The position numbers and the translations under genes are program-made. From Streptomyces sp. TG1A-8 (lineage in GTDB: Bacteria > Actinomycetota > Actinomycetes > Streptomycetales > Streptomycetaceae), in contig NZ_JASTLB010000001.1 of NCBI RefSeq assembly GCF_030499535.1, forward strand, positions 6,076,001 through 6,140,000: DNA of 64,000 bases, read 5' to 3'. How positions within the stretch are numbered: position 1 is the first letter of the stretch; every line of letters begins with the position of its first letter. Of this stretch, positions 42,739-52,094 are shown piece by piece. A model generated the notes under the pieces. It was not told the DNA's origin. It did no database searches and saw only the letters and a program-made list of their open reading frames with translations.

Positions 42739-43709
42739 CTAGATGAATGGGCCCGATGTTCGTGCTGGTCGCGACCAGGCGAAGGGCGCCCGTTGGCCAG
42801 TGTGTGAAGACAAACCCGGACGCCCTTCCGGCGGCACTGTACGTGTTCATCGACGACCGTGTGGCTCCTTGTCGCCGGATCGGGCGGCCCCCGAAACTGA
42901 CGGACGCCGAGCTGTTGTGCCCGGCCGTCGCCCAGTTCCTGCTGGGCTTTCCCTCAGCCCGCCACTGGATCCGCTTCGCCCACGCCCGGCTGGGGCACCT
43001 GTTCCGCTACCTGCCCCAGCAGTCCGCCTACAACAAACGGCTCAACGCGGCCGGGCCACTGATCAGCCGCGTGATCGAGGCCTTGGCCCGGCAGGTGCCG
43101 ACCTGGAACGACGACCTGCGGCTGATCGACTCCACCCCGCTGCCCGGCGCGGCCTCCCGGGAGACCGTCAAACGCTCCGATCTCGCCGGGCACCGCGGTT
43201 ACGGATACTGCCGCAGCCGCTCCCGCTTCTTCTGGGGCTTTCGGCTCTACCTCGTCACCACCGCGGAGGGCATGCCGTCACCTGGTGCCTGGCCAACCCG
43301 AAGACCGGCGAGCGGGAGGTGACGGCCGTGCTGCTCGAACGCGACCACCACCTCGTTCGCGCCGGGCAGGTGATCCTCGCCGACAAGGGCTTCGCCGGGA
43401 AGGAGTTCGAGACTTTCGTCAGCGAGCGCCTCGGCGCCCACCTCGTGCGGCCGGACCGCAAGGACGAACCGGTCCGGCACGGGAAGATCGCCCGGGGCCG
43501 CCAGTGGATCGAGGCTGTCATCGACACCCTCAAAGGCCAGCTCAGCCTCGAACAGCACGGCGGCAGAACTCCGGCCGGAGTCTTCGCCCGCACCGGCCAA
43601 CGCCTCCTCGCCCTCGCCGCCGGCATCTGGCACAACTGGACCACCGAAGCCACAGTCAAAGCTCACTGATCGCCTATGACCACTGAAGACATCGGACTCA
43701 TTCATCTAG
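42739..43709 (+). mobile_element. IS982-family-like insertion sequence
   Basis: 971-bp element with terminal inverted repeats starting CTAGATGAATG (left 42739-42770, right 43678-43709; about 24 of 32 positions match). It encodes one transposase broken by a single-base deletion. Its right end abuts an IS5-type transposase fragment, so it seems to have inserted into an older element. No clear target duplication is seen. Confidence 0.85.
42804..43669 (+). pseudogene. IS982-like transposase, frameshifted
   Basis: Two frames give one transposase of about 288 residues. First frame: LPAALYVFIDDRV, GRPPKLTDAELLCPAVAQFLLG, LRLIDSTPLPGAASRETVKRSDLAGH (first Asp) and FWGFRLYLVTTAEGMP. Second frame: VTWCLANPKTGEREV, VILADKGFAGKEFE (second Asp), then RGRQWIEAVIDTLKGQLSLE with the Glu. 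The break is a missing base near 43276 (CCG TCA where CCG GTC ACC is expected). The start is taken at GTG 42804 because the family begins just before LxTALYV; an upstream ATG at 42747 is possible. Confidence 0.85.
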
Positions 43710-43973
43710 CAGGGCGGCGTGCGGGCGGGGCCAGACGCCGGCCTCGGTCCACTCCCGCAGCCGACGCCAGGCCGTGACTCCGGAGCAGCCCACGGTCCCG
43801 GCCGGAACGTCGCGCCAGGCAACGCCGGTCCGCAGGACGTCCACGATGCCCGCGAGAGCCGCCCGGTCCGGAACGCGAAGCCGCCCGGGATGCCGGCGGC
43901 ACCGGTCGGGAGGTGGTGGCAGCAGCGGGGCCACCCGCTCCCACAGGTCGTCAGGAACAAGATCAGCACGCAC
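43710..43973 (-). pseudogene. IS5-family transposase N-terminal fragment
   Basis: From GTG 43973: MRADLVPDDLWERVAPLLPP, then AALAGIVDVLRTGVAWRDVPAG and TAWRRLREWTEAGVW, the N-terminal DUF4096-like part of IS5/IS1182-type transposases. The frame is cut after about 85 residues by the end of the IS982-like element. The DDE part is absent, and I could not find it on the other side (42603-42738). Confidence 0.8.
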
Positions 43974-44039
43974 CCGGACACCCTGCCGACCAAGATCGGC
44001 GAGTGCAAGGCCCGCAGCCCAACCCATTCTGAAACGATC

Positions 44040-44572
44040 AGTAAGCCGGCCCTGCTGCGCTACTTCGAGACGAGGGAGCAGATCTTCCTCAGGCTCACGG
44101 CGGAGGGCCGGCGGCAGTGGTCCGCCGACCTGCGCGGCGATCCCGGACGCCGGGCCCACTCCACCGCGGCGGAGGTCGCCGGGGTCGTCACCGTCACGCT
44201 GGCGGCGCGGCCGGTGTTCTGCGACCTGCTGGCCCAGGCGTCGATGAACCCGAGCGCAACGTGTCGATCGACGCGGTGCGCGCCTTCAAACTCATGACCC
44301 ACGAGGAGATCACGCTGATCGGCGGGGAACTGCGACGGCTGCTCGGCCTGACCGAGCTGCAGACCGTCGGCCTGGTCGCCACGGCGACCGGCATGGCCGG
44401 GGCGCTGTGGCAGATGGCCACCCCCGGCCCGCGCCTGCGGGAGCCCTACGAGTCCGGCCCCCGGCTCGGCCACGCCGCCGTCGAGGTCGAACCCCGCCCG
44501 TGCCGCGTCCTGACCGCCTTCCTCGCCGGCCTCGGCGCGCAGCCCGCGGCGGCCCCGGGGGACACGCCGTAG
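44040..44572 (+). pseudogene. TetR-family regulator remnant, 5'-truncated and frameshifted
   Basis: Begins within the DNA-binding domain (SKPALLRYFETREQIFLRLTAEG); the first helices are lost at the junction with the IS5-type fragment. The ligand domain continues to AQASMN. It then needs a one-base correction near 44250 to proceed as RNVSIDAVRAFKLMTHEEI through the stop at 44570-44572. Two lesions mean no functional regulator. Confidence 0.8.
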
Positions 44573-44601
44573 CCGGTCGGCCGGTCGGCCGGTCGGCTAC
44601 G
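44568..44601. terminator. Hairpin between the TetR remnant and the CIS locus
   Basis: CGTAGCCG (44568-44575) pairs with CGGCTACG (44594-44601), and the enclosed repeats of GGTCGGCC add further pairing. It lies between converging units and probably terminates both, including the 19-kb CIS operon. Confidence 0.65.
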
Positions 44602-44652
44602 CCCGGTGCGGCCCGCGCCGCGGCGGGAGACCGCGGCCCGCGTCGCCGGCCG

Positions 44653-46119
44653 TCAGCCCCGCCGGAAGAACTCCACCTCCGCGACCGCGACGTGACGACC
44701 GGGCGTGAGCTTCACGACCGACCGCAGCACCAGGCGCACGGTCACCACGTCGTTGATCCCGCTGGGGAAGGTCTGCGGTCCCGGCTTGTCGTCGAGGACG
44801 AGTTCCCCGTGGCGCACCGTGCCGTCCGCCGACGTGATCCACGCGTCCATCCGGAGCGCCCGGGCCTCGCGGGCGTACTGCTCGGGCACCGTGGACGCGC
44901 CGTTCGTGACGATGAGGTCGACCAGCCGGAACGGCTTGCCGAAGGTGTACGTCACCGAGGCCCCCGGCCCGGGCGCGCCCCAGTAGCGGTTGCTGAGGCC
45001 GTCCGTGGTGCCGGCCGCCGGGTGCGCGGGCACCTGGGCGCTGGCCGTGACCCCCGCGGGGGTGACGGCCCTGGCGCCACCGAGCTTGTCCCGGGTGTCC
45101 TCGATCAGGGCGCGTCCGGCGGGCAGCAGGAGGAACCCGGCCGCGCACAGGGCCACGACCACGGCCAGGACCACCAGCAGGCGCACCGCCCGCCCGGAGC
45201 CGGCCCGCACCCCGCGGCGGCGGAACGGCCAGACGGTCCGCCACCACGGCAGCGCGGCGGACGCCGCCGCCGGCTTCAGCGGGGCGGCGCACCGGCGGCA
45301 GAACCGGCGGTCCGGTGCGTTGGGCGTGCCGCACCTGGGGCACGGCAGCCCCGCCCCCTCCTGCGGCGCCACCACGGGGCGCACCACGGGACGCGGCGCG
45401 ACCGGCTTCGCGGGCCGCACGGGCAGCACCGGCTCGGACCGCGGCGCGGCCCGCTCCGGCGCGGCCGGGGGCCGGGCACCGGGAACGTCCGGTGCGGGGC
45501 CGCCCCCGGGAGCCCGGCCGCCGCCCGCTCCCCGCGCGCGCGGGGGCGGCGGTGCCGCGTCCGGTGCCGGGACCGCCGGCGTCGCGTCAGCCCCCCTCGG
45601 GGCCGGTCCCGTCGTTGCCGGCCCCGGCTCCGAGCCCGGCCCCCCCGGCCGGGAGCCGTCCTCGCGGGAGCCCGCCGGTTCCGGGACGGCGGGTACGCCC
45701 GGCGCCCCCGCCGCGGGCGTCCCCGGCCCCTCGGGGCGGTGTGCCCCGGGCCGCGTGCCGGTGTCCTCCGCGTCCCGGCGGACGCGGCCCGCCAGCCGGG
45801 TCCGGAAGGACGGCGTACCCGACGGCGCGGGGCGGGAGGCGGTGGGCCCGCCGGACGGCGGGGCGGGCTCCGCGCCGGGCCCGCCGTCCGGTGACGCGGA
45901 CCCCGCGCCGGACCCGCCGGCCGGTGCGGCGGGCTCCGTCGCGGACCCGTGCGCCGGCGGGGCGCCGGACGGCCCGGCCACCGGGTCCGGCGGCTCTGGG
46001 GCGGCGGCGCGCGCGGACCGGCCGCGCGCGCCGTCGGACCAGCCCAGGTACGAACCGCAGTTGCCGCAGAAGTCGTCCTCGGGACCGTTGGACGCCCCGC
46101 ACACGGGACAGGCGCGCAC
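44653..46119 (-). CDS. CIS-associated zinc-ribbon, membrane and lectin-like protein
   Basis: 488 residues. Zinc ribbon at the very N-terminus (CPVCG...CGNCG), about 220 residues of disordered Pro/Ala/Gly-rich linker, a second zinc ribbon (CPRCG...CRRC, near 260-280), a basic stretch (WPFRRRG), one membrane helix (VRLLVVLAVVVALCAAGFLLLP, near 315), and a C-terminal discoidin/NADase-type glycan-binding-like domain (SNRYWGAPGPGASVTYTFGKPFRLVDLIVTNG... to VAVAEVEFF). Last gene of the CIS run. Layout and position recall the membrane protein that tethers the Streptomyces CIS and mediates cell death (CisA), but equivalence is inferred. Confidence 0.85.
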   Translation of the reverse strand: MRACPVCGASNGPEDDFCGNCGSYLGWSDGARGRSARAAAPEPPDPVAGPSGAPPAHGSATEPAAPAGGSGAGSASPDGGPGAEPAPPSGGPTASRPAPSGTPSFRTRLAGRVRRDAEDTGTRPGAHRPEGPGTPAAGAPGVPAVPEPAGSREDGSRPGGPGSEPGPATTGPAPRGADATPAVPAPDAAPPPPRARGAGGGRAPGGGPAPDVPGARPPAAPERAAPRSEPVLPVRPAKPVAPRPVVRPVVAPQEGAGLPCPRCGTPNAPDRRFCRRCAAPLKPAAASAALPWWRTVWPFRRRGVRAGSGRAVRLLVVLAVVVALCAAGFLLLPAGRALIEDTRDKLGGARAVTPAGVTASAQVPAHPAAGTTDGLSNRYWGAPGPGASVTYTFGKPFRLVDLIVTNGASTVPEQYAREARALRMDAWITSADGTVRHGELVLDDKPGPQTFPSGINDVVTVRLVLRSVVKLTPGRHVAVAEVEFFRRG

Positions 46120-46123
46120 GGCG

Positions 46124-46687
46124 TCACCTCCCTTCGTCGGCGGGCGGGCCGGGCAGGACCTCCACCCGGCACGAAACGTGGACGGGGCACAGGTCCCGGA
46201 CGGCCTCCCGGACCCGGGCCCCGTCCACCTCCGGACCCCGGCCCGGCCACACCCGGACCACCACCTCGCCGGACGGCTCGGGCGGCAGGCCGGCGCCCGC
46301 GGTGGAGGACCACACCGCCCCGCCGTCGCCGACGACGTCGGCGTGCACGCCCAGCGTGAGCCAAAGCCGTTCGACCAGGCCGCGCCGGGTGCCGCGCCGG
46401 CGGTGCAGCTCCACCGCGCGCACCACCGCCTCGCGGCGCAGCTCCGCGGGCCACCGCGGGTCGTCGGCGGCGCCCACCCACGACGCCAGCCAGGCGACGA
46501 AGTCGAGCGGAGCCACCCGCGCGTCGAGATAGGCGGGCAGGCTGTCGAGGGTCGCGAACACCGGGGCGAGGACGGTGTCCAGTCCGGCGGTGAACCGCTG
46601 GGCGAAGTCGTCGTCCGCGTAGAGCGCGGGCAGCAGCCCGCCGATCGGGTGCCGGCTCGGCAGACCGGGGACGGTGGCGCGGCTCAT
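46124..46687 (-). CDS. CIS baseplate protein, phage tail protein I-like
   Basis: 187 residues. PIGGLLPALYADDDFAQRFTAGLDTVLAPVFATLDSLPAYLDARVAPLDFVAWLASWVG is the hallmark start of the P2 gpI-like family in contractile systems; RRGTRRGLVERL follows. Its ATG overlaps the stop of the J-like gene (ATGA). In the baseplate it probably sits with the J-like wedge protein. Confidence 0.88.
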   Translation of the reverse strand: MSRATVPGLPSRHPIGGLLPALYADDDFAQRFTAGLDTVLAPVFATLDSLPAYLDARVAPLDFVAWLASWVGAADDPRWPAELRREAVVRAVELHRRRGTRRGLVERLWLTLGVHADVVGDGGAVWSSTAGAGLPPEPSGEVVVRVWPGRGPEVDGARVREAVRDLCPVHVSCRVEVLPGPPADEGR

Positions 46688-48642
46688 GCCCGGGCCTCCG
46701 GCTCGATCGGCTGCACGACGACCTGGTGGCGGTACGAGAACACCAGCGCGCCCGGGGCCACGTCGACGCGGTCCACCGGCGCGCCGCGCCGCCCGGTGAC
46801 CGGATCGGCGGCGAACAGCCGGATGTCCTCCACCAGCGCGTTGCCGGTGGCGCGTTGCAGCACGGCGAACACCTCCCCGTACTGCACCGGCCGCCCGAAG
46901 GGCCACCCGGTGCCGTCCGGCCCGCCGTGCAGCGGATCGAGGTGCCGGAACAGCGCGGTGAGCGCCGCCTCCCGCACCCGGTCGGTGTCGCCGGGCGCCA
47001 CCGCGAGCCGGGCGACCACGGTGACGCCCTGGTAGACCGGCGGCTCCACCACCAGCCGGGTCCCGATCAGCCGCCGCTCGTCCAGGCTCGCAGTGATCGC
47101 GGCGAGCACCTGGTCCGACGGGATCAGCTGCTCGAACCGGAGCCGGTCACCGTCGTCGGCCACCGCGTCGGGCACCACCAGCACCCGCACCGCGCCCGCC
47201 TCGTCCGCGGCGGGCAGGCAGCGCACGCGCCGCACCGAGGGGGCCGCCTGCCGGCTGATGGTCTCGTAGTCCTCGGCGGTCACCGCCCGCTCCTGCATCC
47301 GCAGCGCGTCCGGGGCCCGCAGCTTGGCGTTGGCGACGGTCTCCCCGTCCACCCCGCCGCGCGCCGCCTCCCGGTTGGTGACCCGCGCGACGTACGGAAC
47401 GGAGCTGCGCAGCACCGAGATCGCGCCGCGGGCGACGTTGCCGGCCGGGCCGCCGCCGGTGCGGTAGCGGGACACCCGCACCTGGGCGCCCTTCTCCGGC
47501 ACCGCGCCGCACAGCCGCAGGGTGCCGTCCGGTTCGCGCAGTGCCGGGGGGAACGTGAACTCACCGGTGGTGGCGTCCACCCGGACGTGCCGGTCGGCGG
47601 GGCCCGACCGGCCGAAGTGCTCCACCACCTCCCAGCGCAGCCAGCCGTCGGCCGAGGAGACCTCCACCACCGGCGGCTCGCCGTCCAGCAGCACGGGCGG
47701 CCGGCCGAGCCGGAACGTCTGGCCCGCGACCCCCTCCGAGGTGCCGAGCGGGACGTCGGTGACGGTCTCGGCGTGCTCCACGCGGGTGGTGCCGCCGACG
47801 GTGAACACCGTCGCCTCGCGCACCGTCGGGGACTCCGAGTAGAACGGCTGGCCCGGCTCCGCCTCGGTGACCCGGCAGCGCAGCCAGCCCGCCCGGACCC
47901 CGCCGATCACGGACGCCGCGTGCCCGGGCGGCACGTACACGATCACCTCGCCCGGCCGGTTCAGGCCACCGGTGGTGTCCGGGCCGGTCTCGCACGACCG
48001 CCAGCGGCCGCCGTCCCACGCCTCCCACACCAGCGGCGGCTGGCGCGGGTCCACGCCCACGCCCTCCACCCGGCTGTCCAGGCGTACCGCGACCACGCAG
48101 CGCGGCACCGCCGCGGGCAGCCCGAACAGCAGCGCGTCACCCGGCTCGGGGGCGGACCCGAAGCACGGCACGTCGCGGCCCTCGGCGAGCGCGCCGGTCC
48201 GGTCGGTCTGCTCACCGCTGCGCGGGGCGGTCACCAGCCGGATCAACTCGCTCGGTACGATGCGCAGTTCGTCCGTGGTCGCGAACACCACGGGATCCTC
48301 CGTCTCGCCGTCGGCGGTGGTCACCTCGGTGCCGGCGGGCAGCGTCACCGTGTCCGGCTGCGGCGCCGACAGCCAGAAGTCGACCTCGGCGCCCGCCGCC
48401 GCCGGAGGGAACAGGCGGATGCCCAGGAGGTCGAGGAAAGCGGTGTAGTTCTTGTCCGGCACCCGGTTCAGGCGGTACAGCAACTGGTCCACGAGGTACG
48501 CGAACGTCTCGATCAGGGTGACGCCCGGGTCGGAGACGTTGTGGTCGGTCCACTCCGGGGCGCGCTGCTGCACGTACCGCTTCGCCTCGTCGACGAGTTG
48601 CTGGAACCGCCGGTCGTCCAGGTTGGGGGAGGGCAGGGCCAT
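46684..48642 (-). CDS. CIS baseplate wedge protein, gpJ-like
   Basis: 652 residues, baseplate assembly J family (T4 gp6 / Afp11-type). Family signatures: N-terminal DDRRFQQLVDEAKRYVQQRAPEWTDHNVSDPGVTLIETFAYLVDQLLYRLNRVPDKNY, and the mid/C-terminal ITREDY-like segment RAVTAEDYETISRQAAPSVRRV. It forms the baseplate wedge that triggers sheath contraction. The start overlaps the stop of the gp25 gene by one base. Confidence 0.92.
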   Translation of the reverse strand: MALPSPNLDDRRFQQLVDEAKRYVQQRAPEWTDHNVSDPGVTLIETFAYLVDQLLYRLNRVPDKNYTAFLDLLGIRLFPPAAAGAEVDFWLSAPQPDTVTLPAGTEVTTADGETEDPVVFATTDELRIVPSELIRLVTAPRSGEQTDRTGALAEGRDVPCFGSAPEPGDALLFGLPAAVPRCVVAVRLDSRVEGVGVDPRQPPLVWEAWDGGRWRSCETGPDTTGGLNRPGEVIVYVPPGHAASVIGGVRAGWLRCRVTEAEPGQPFYSESPTVREATVFTVGGTTRVEHAETVTDVPLGTSEGVAGQTFRLGRPPVLLDGEPPVVEVSSADGWLRWEVVEHFGRSGPADRHVRVDATTGEFTFPPALREPDGTLRLCGAVPEKGAQVRVSRYRTGGGPAGNVARGAISVLRSSVPYVARVTNREAARGGVDGETVANAKLRAPDALRMQERAVTAEDYETISRQAAPSVRRVRCLPAADEAGAVRVLVVPDAVADDGDRLRFEQLIPSDQVLAAITASLDERRLIGTRLVVEPPVYQGVTVVARLAVAPGDTDRVREAALTALFRHLDPLHGGPDGTGWPFGRPVQYGEVFAVLQRATGNALVEDIRLFAADPVTGRRGAPVDRVDVAPGALVFSYRHQVVVQPIEPEARA

Positions 48643-49064
48643 CAGTCCGCGACCGCTTCCTCGGTCCCCTCCTCGGAGGGGATCGTGTAGAAGGGAAACA
48701 CCAGGTTGCGCCGGTCGTTGGTGGACCGCACCGTGTAGCGCACGTCGATGTAGAGGGTGCCGGCGTCCACCGCGTCGAAGGCCACCACCACGTCCTCCAC
48801 CCCGATCCGCGGCTCCCACCGCTCCAGCGCCTCGCGCACCCGCTGGGCGATCCGCCCCGCGGTGGCGCCGTCGCCGGGCGCGAAGACGTAGTCGTGGATG
48901 CCGCAGCCGAATTCCGGCCGCATCGGCCGCTCGCCGGGCGCGGTGCCCAGGACCAGCCGGATCGCCTCCTCGATCTCCCGTTCCCGCTCCACCATGGCGA
49001 TCCCGCCGGTCGGCCCGACCCGCAACGGGAACGCCCAGCCCCGCCCGATGAACCGCTCGCTCAC
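48642..49064 (-). CDS. CIS baseplate protein gp25-like (GPW/gp25 family)
   Basis: 140 residues. RGWAFPLRVGPTGGIAMVEREREIEEAIRLVLGTAPGERPMRPEFGCGIHDYVF is the classical gp25 lysozyme-like fold signature, including the E-R-P-x-x-P-x-F-G motif. GTG start overlapping the stop of the PAAR gene. Connects sheath to baseplate. Confidence 0.95.
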   Translation of the reverse strand: MSERFIGRGWAFPLRVGPTGGIAMVEREREIEEAIRLVLGTAPGERPMRPEFGCGIHDYVFAPGDGATAGRIAQRVREALERWEPRIGVEDVVVAFDAVDAGTLYIDVRYTVRSTNDRRNLVFPFYTIPSEEGTEEAVAD

Positions 49065-49375
49065 AGCGCGCCTCCGATCTGCACGTTCACGGCGCCCAGG
49101 GCCACTTTTCCGGTGCACGCCGTGGTGTCGCCCATCCGTGCGGCCGGTATCCCGCCGATCAGTACGGCGCCGGCCGCGAGCGCCGTCGGGTTGGGCAGGA
49201 TCACGTTGGCGGGGCCGAGTTCGGGGTGCGCGGGGCACACGTGGAGGCTCCCCTGGACCGCGGCGGGACGCCCGCCGACCAGTACCCGCGCGACCGCGGC
49301 GGCGGCCGCGGGCGGCGGAGCGGTGATCACCCCCCCGTGACTGGTGGGGTCACCGATACGGACTGCGGCGGGCAT
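49061..49375 (-). CDS. PAAR-domain spike tip protein
   Basis: 104 residues, single PAAR domain: AVRIGDPTSHGGVI, a central VLVGGRPAAVQGSLHVCPAH, and a final VLIGGIPAARMGDTTACTGKVALGAVNVQIGG. Two Cys and several His could bind the tip metal. It caps the VgrG spike. No C-terminal toxin is attached. A 103-bp gap without gene separates it from VgrG. Confidence 0.93.
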   Translation of the reverse strand: MPAAVRIGDPTSHGGVITAPPPAAAAAVARVLVGGRPAAVQGSLHVCPAHPELGPANVILPNPTALAAGAVLIGGIPAARMGDTTACTGKVALGAVNVQIGGAL

Positions 49376-49478
49376 GCCGGGCTCCTCCGGAGGGGTCGTG
49401 GCCCGCGAGGGCCCTGGAACGCGTACGGGTCGTCACCGGGGTGCGGCCGGGGAACGCTCCGGCCGCACCGACGGGGCG

Positions 49479-51305
49479 TCAGTTGATGCGGATCAGATCC
49501 GCCTTCAGCACTCCCAGCAGGCCGCCGTCGAGCGTGAGGTCCGCCTGCCCGGCGACGTTCACGGACCGGCCGCCGATCCGGACCGCGGTGGTGCCGTCGA
49601 TCTCCACGCTGCCGCCCTTCACCCGCACCCTGCCGCTCCGTGCGTCGAGCGTGATGCCCTGTTCGTCCAGCCGCAGCGAGGACAGCGGGCGCCGGCCGCC
49701 GGCCGCGGACACCGTCACCTCGATCCTGTGGTCGCGGTCGTGCAGCAGCACCTCCAGCCGCCCGTCCGCGGTGCGCAGCCGCACCCCGGACGGACCCGGC
49801 GCCGGAGCGTCGAGCAGTTCCACCCGGTGACCCGAACGCGACACCACCGAACGGCGGTTGACCTTCCCGCTGGTCGAGTCCACCAGCGGCACGTCGTGCG
49901 GGGAGGCCCGGTCCACGCCGTTGTAGAGGCCGCCGATGACATAGGGGCTGTCCAGCAGGCCCTGCTCGAAGCCGACCAGCACCTCGTCGTTGACCTCGGG
50001 GCTCACCACACCGCCGCCGCCCTTGCCGCCCCACTGCACGGTGCGCACCCAGTCGGTCACGTACGTGTCGTCCAGCCAGGGGAACTTGAGCCGGACCCCG
50101 CCGTTCTGCGCGCCGCCCGGCTCGCGCACGTCCGTCACCACGCCGATCGCCAGCCCCGGCAGGCGCGGGCCGCGGCCGGGCGCGTTCGCCCCGGTCACCA
50201 GTCCGGCCAGGGACCGGTCCGCACTGGCGCTGACCCACACCGTCGTCCGGTAGCCGCCGTGCGGGTCCAGGCCGTGCTGCACCGCCGTCGCCGTGTACCG
50301 GCCGGAGAACGCCTGCCCCACGTTGCCGAGCGCGACCGGACTGCCCGCCCGCAGCCGCGGATTGCCCTCGACCACCGCCTCCAGCTCGCCGAAACCGGCG
50401 CTGACCCGAGCGGCCGTCGCACTGGCGACCGCCGTCGTCTCGGCCTGCGTGCGGTACGGGGTGTCCGTCACCGTCAGCTTCGCCGAGGCCCCGAAGCGGG
50501 CGGCCAGCGCCGGACTGAGCCCCGGCAGCACCGTGTCGCTGGTCACGGACGGGTGCCTGGCCACCAGCGGGGTCTTGGTGGTGGCGTCCCAGCCCCGCAC
50601 CTCGACCGAGCCCGCGCCGTCCGCACCCGAGAGCGAGGCCCGCAGCGCCAGCAGGTTCCGCCCGTACTCCAGCACCATCGGGCTCTGCGTGGCCGGGGTG
50701 GACGGCGCGGGCGCACCGGCCGCCCTGCGGGGCCGGGTGAACTGCAGCACCCCCTTGTCGTCGACCCGCACCTGCGCACCGCTCTCGCCCGCCAGGTACT
50801 GCAGGAAGTCCCAGTCGGAGACGTTCGCCTGCGACAGTTGTCGGTAGGTGACCGGCGCGGCCTCCACCTTCCCGCAGGCCAGACCCGCCCCGGCGGCCAC
50901 CTTGCGGACGATGGCGGCGGCCGTCATGTTCCGGTACGCCACCACCTTCCGGCCGCGCTGCAGCCGGTGCGCGGTGGAGTAGGCGCGCACCACCGTGAAC
51001 GACCCGGTGCCGTCCCGGTCGATCTCCACCGCCGTGACCTCGCCGTTGAACAACCGCTCGCGCGCCTGCCCCGCGACCGTCACCACCGACACCCGCAGCG
51101 GCGTGCCGAGGGTGATGCCGGTCGACTTCAGGAACTCGTGGTCGGGGTCGCGGTAGGTGAGCACCGCGGCGTCCGGCAGGCCCACGTTCTCGTCCACCAG
51201 ACAGCTCACCAGTTGCGCCGCCCAGATCGGCGGCAGCTCGTCGGGCGCCTCCACGACGGGGTCCGCCGCGAACGACCGGCCGCCCCGGGCCTCGGGTGTG
51301 CTCAC
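49479..51305 (-). CDS. CIS spike protein, VgrG/gp5-gp27-like
   Basis: 608 residues. N-terminal gp27-like part (about 20-370), OB-fold (IGVVTDVREPGGAQNGGVRLKFPWLDDTYVTDWVRT) and the gp5 needle-like C-terminus with LLDSPYVIGGLYNG, ending in a beta-rich segment (GGSVEIDGTTAVRIGGRSVNVAG). There is no lysozyme or effector extension. GTG start overlaps the stop of the LysM protein gene. Confidence 0.93.
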   Translation of the reverse strand: MSTPEARGGRSFAADPVVEAPDELPPIWAAQLVSCLVDENVGLPDAAVLTYRDPDHEFLKSTGITLGTPLRVSVVTVAGQARERLFNGEVTAVEIDRDGTGSFTVVRAYSTAHRLQRGRKVVAYRNMTAAAIVRKVAAGAGLACGKVEAAPVTYRQLSQANVSDWDFLQYLAGESGAQVRVDDKGVLQFTRPRRAAGAPAPSTPATQSPMVLEYGRNLLALRASLSGADGAGSVEVRGWDATTKTPLVARHPSVTSDTVLPGLSPALAARFGASAKLTVTDTPYRTQAETTAVASATAARVSAGFGELEAVVEGNPRLRAGSPVALGNVGQAFSGRYTATAVQHGLDPHGGYRTTVWVSASADRSLAGLVTGANAPGRGPRLPGLAIGVVTDVREPGGAQNGGVRLKFPWLDDTYVTDWVRTVQWGGKGGGGVVSPEVNDEVLVGFEQGLLDSPYVIGGLYNGVDRASPHDVPLVDSTSGKVNRRSVVSRSGHRVELLDAPAPGPSGVRLRTADGRLEVLLHDRDHRIEVTVSAAGGRRPLSSLRLDEQGITLDARSGRVRVKGGSVEIDGTTAVRIGGRSVNVAGQADLTLDGGLLGVLKADLIRIN

Positions 51306-52024
51306 CGCTCCTCCTCACCGTCCGCGCCCACCGGCCCCGGCACCACCAGTTCGGTGCCGGGCACCAGGGCCATCGGGTCGTCGATCCCGTTCGCCTCCGC
51401 GATGACCCGCCAGGCCGTCGCGTCGCCGTACTCCCGCCAGGCCAGCAGCGCCAGGCTGTCCCCGGCCACCACGGTGTGCGTGCTGCGGGCCGTGCGCGCG
51501 CCGGAGGTGGGGTTCTGCCCCGGGGGGTCGACGCTCGCCTCCTCGACCGACAGCGCGCACGTGGCCCGCAGCGGCTTGCCGTCCACGTCGAAGAGGGTGT
51601 ACGTCACCGACAGGCTCGACAGCACCCCGTCGAACGAGGTCGTCCGGGCGGTGCCCCACTCGAAGCGCACCCACGGACTGGCCGGCTTCTTCCGCGCGAG
51701 GCTCGACGGTGTCGGCACGCATGCCTTCATCAGTTTCTCCACCGCCTGCTCGACGGAGTTGTCGTGCGTCGAGGTCGCGTCGAGGAAGACCTCCAGGCTC
51801 AGTTCCCGGGGCCCGCTGCCGACGAACTCGGGCAGCGCCGACTGCCCGGCCATCCGCGACGGGCTGCGCCGCCACTCGGTGGTCTTGCTCAGCCGGAGCG
51901 TGGTCGGGTTGAACTGCAGGTCCAGCCGCGCGATCGTCCCGCCGGGCTTGGCACCGACCGCCGCCGGCGGTTCCTTCAGGGTCAGCTGGGCCCTGGCCCG
52001 GCTGGTACGGACCGCAGAGGACAT
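51302..52024 (-). CDS. CIS tube-initiator protein with LysM domain
   Basis: 240 residues: the CIS tube protein domain (Afp7/Pvc7-like), with LDLQFNPTTLRLSKTTEWRRSPSR and SLEVFLDATSTHDNSVEQAVEKL at about 30-165, then a C-terminal LysM-like module (HTVVAGDSLALLAWREYGDATAWRVIAEANGIDDPMALVPGTELVVP). It joins tube to spike (T4 gp53/54-like role). The start lies 70 bp after the second tube gene. Confidence 0.92.
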   Translation of the reverse strand: MSSAVRTSRARAQLTLKEPPAAVGAKPGGTIARLDLQFNPTTLRLSKTTEWRRSPSRMAGQSALPEFVGSGPRELSLEVFLDATSTHDNSVEQAVEKLMKACVPTPSSLARKKPASPWVRFEWGTARTTSFDGVLSSLSVTYTLFDVDGKPLRATCALSVEEASVDPPGQNPTSGARTARSTHTVVAGDSLALLAWREYGDATAWRVIAEANGIDDPMALVPGTELVVPGPVGADGEEER

Positions 52025-52094
52025 ACCGGGAACTCCTTCCGTACGGATGGGGCGCGGGTGGCGGGGCGTGTGCCGGACTACGCGCGGCGGGCCG

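Noticed and set aside
43974..44039. Terminal inverted repeat of the IS5-type remnant
   Set aside because: The other half of the element was not found, so no repeat pair could be confirmed.
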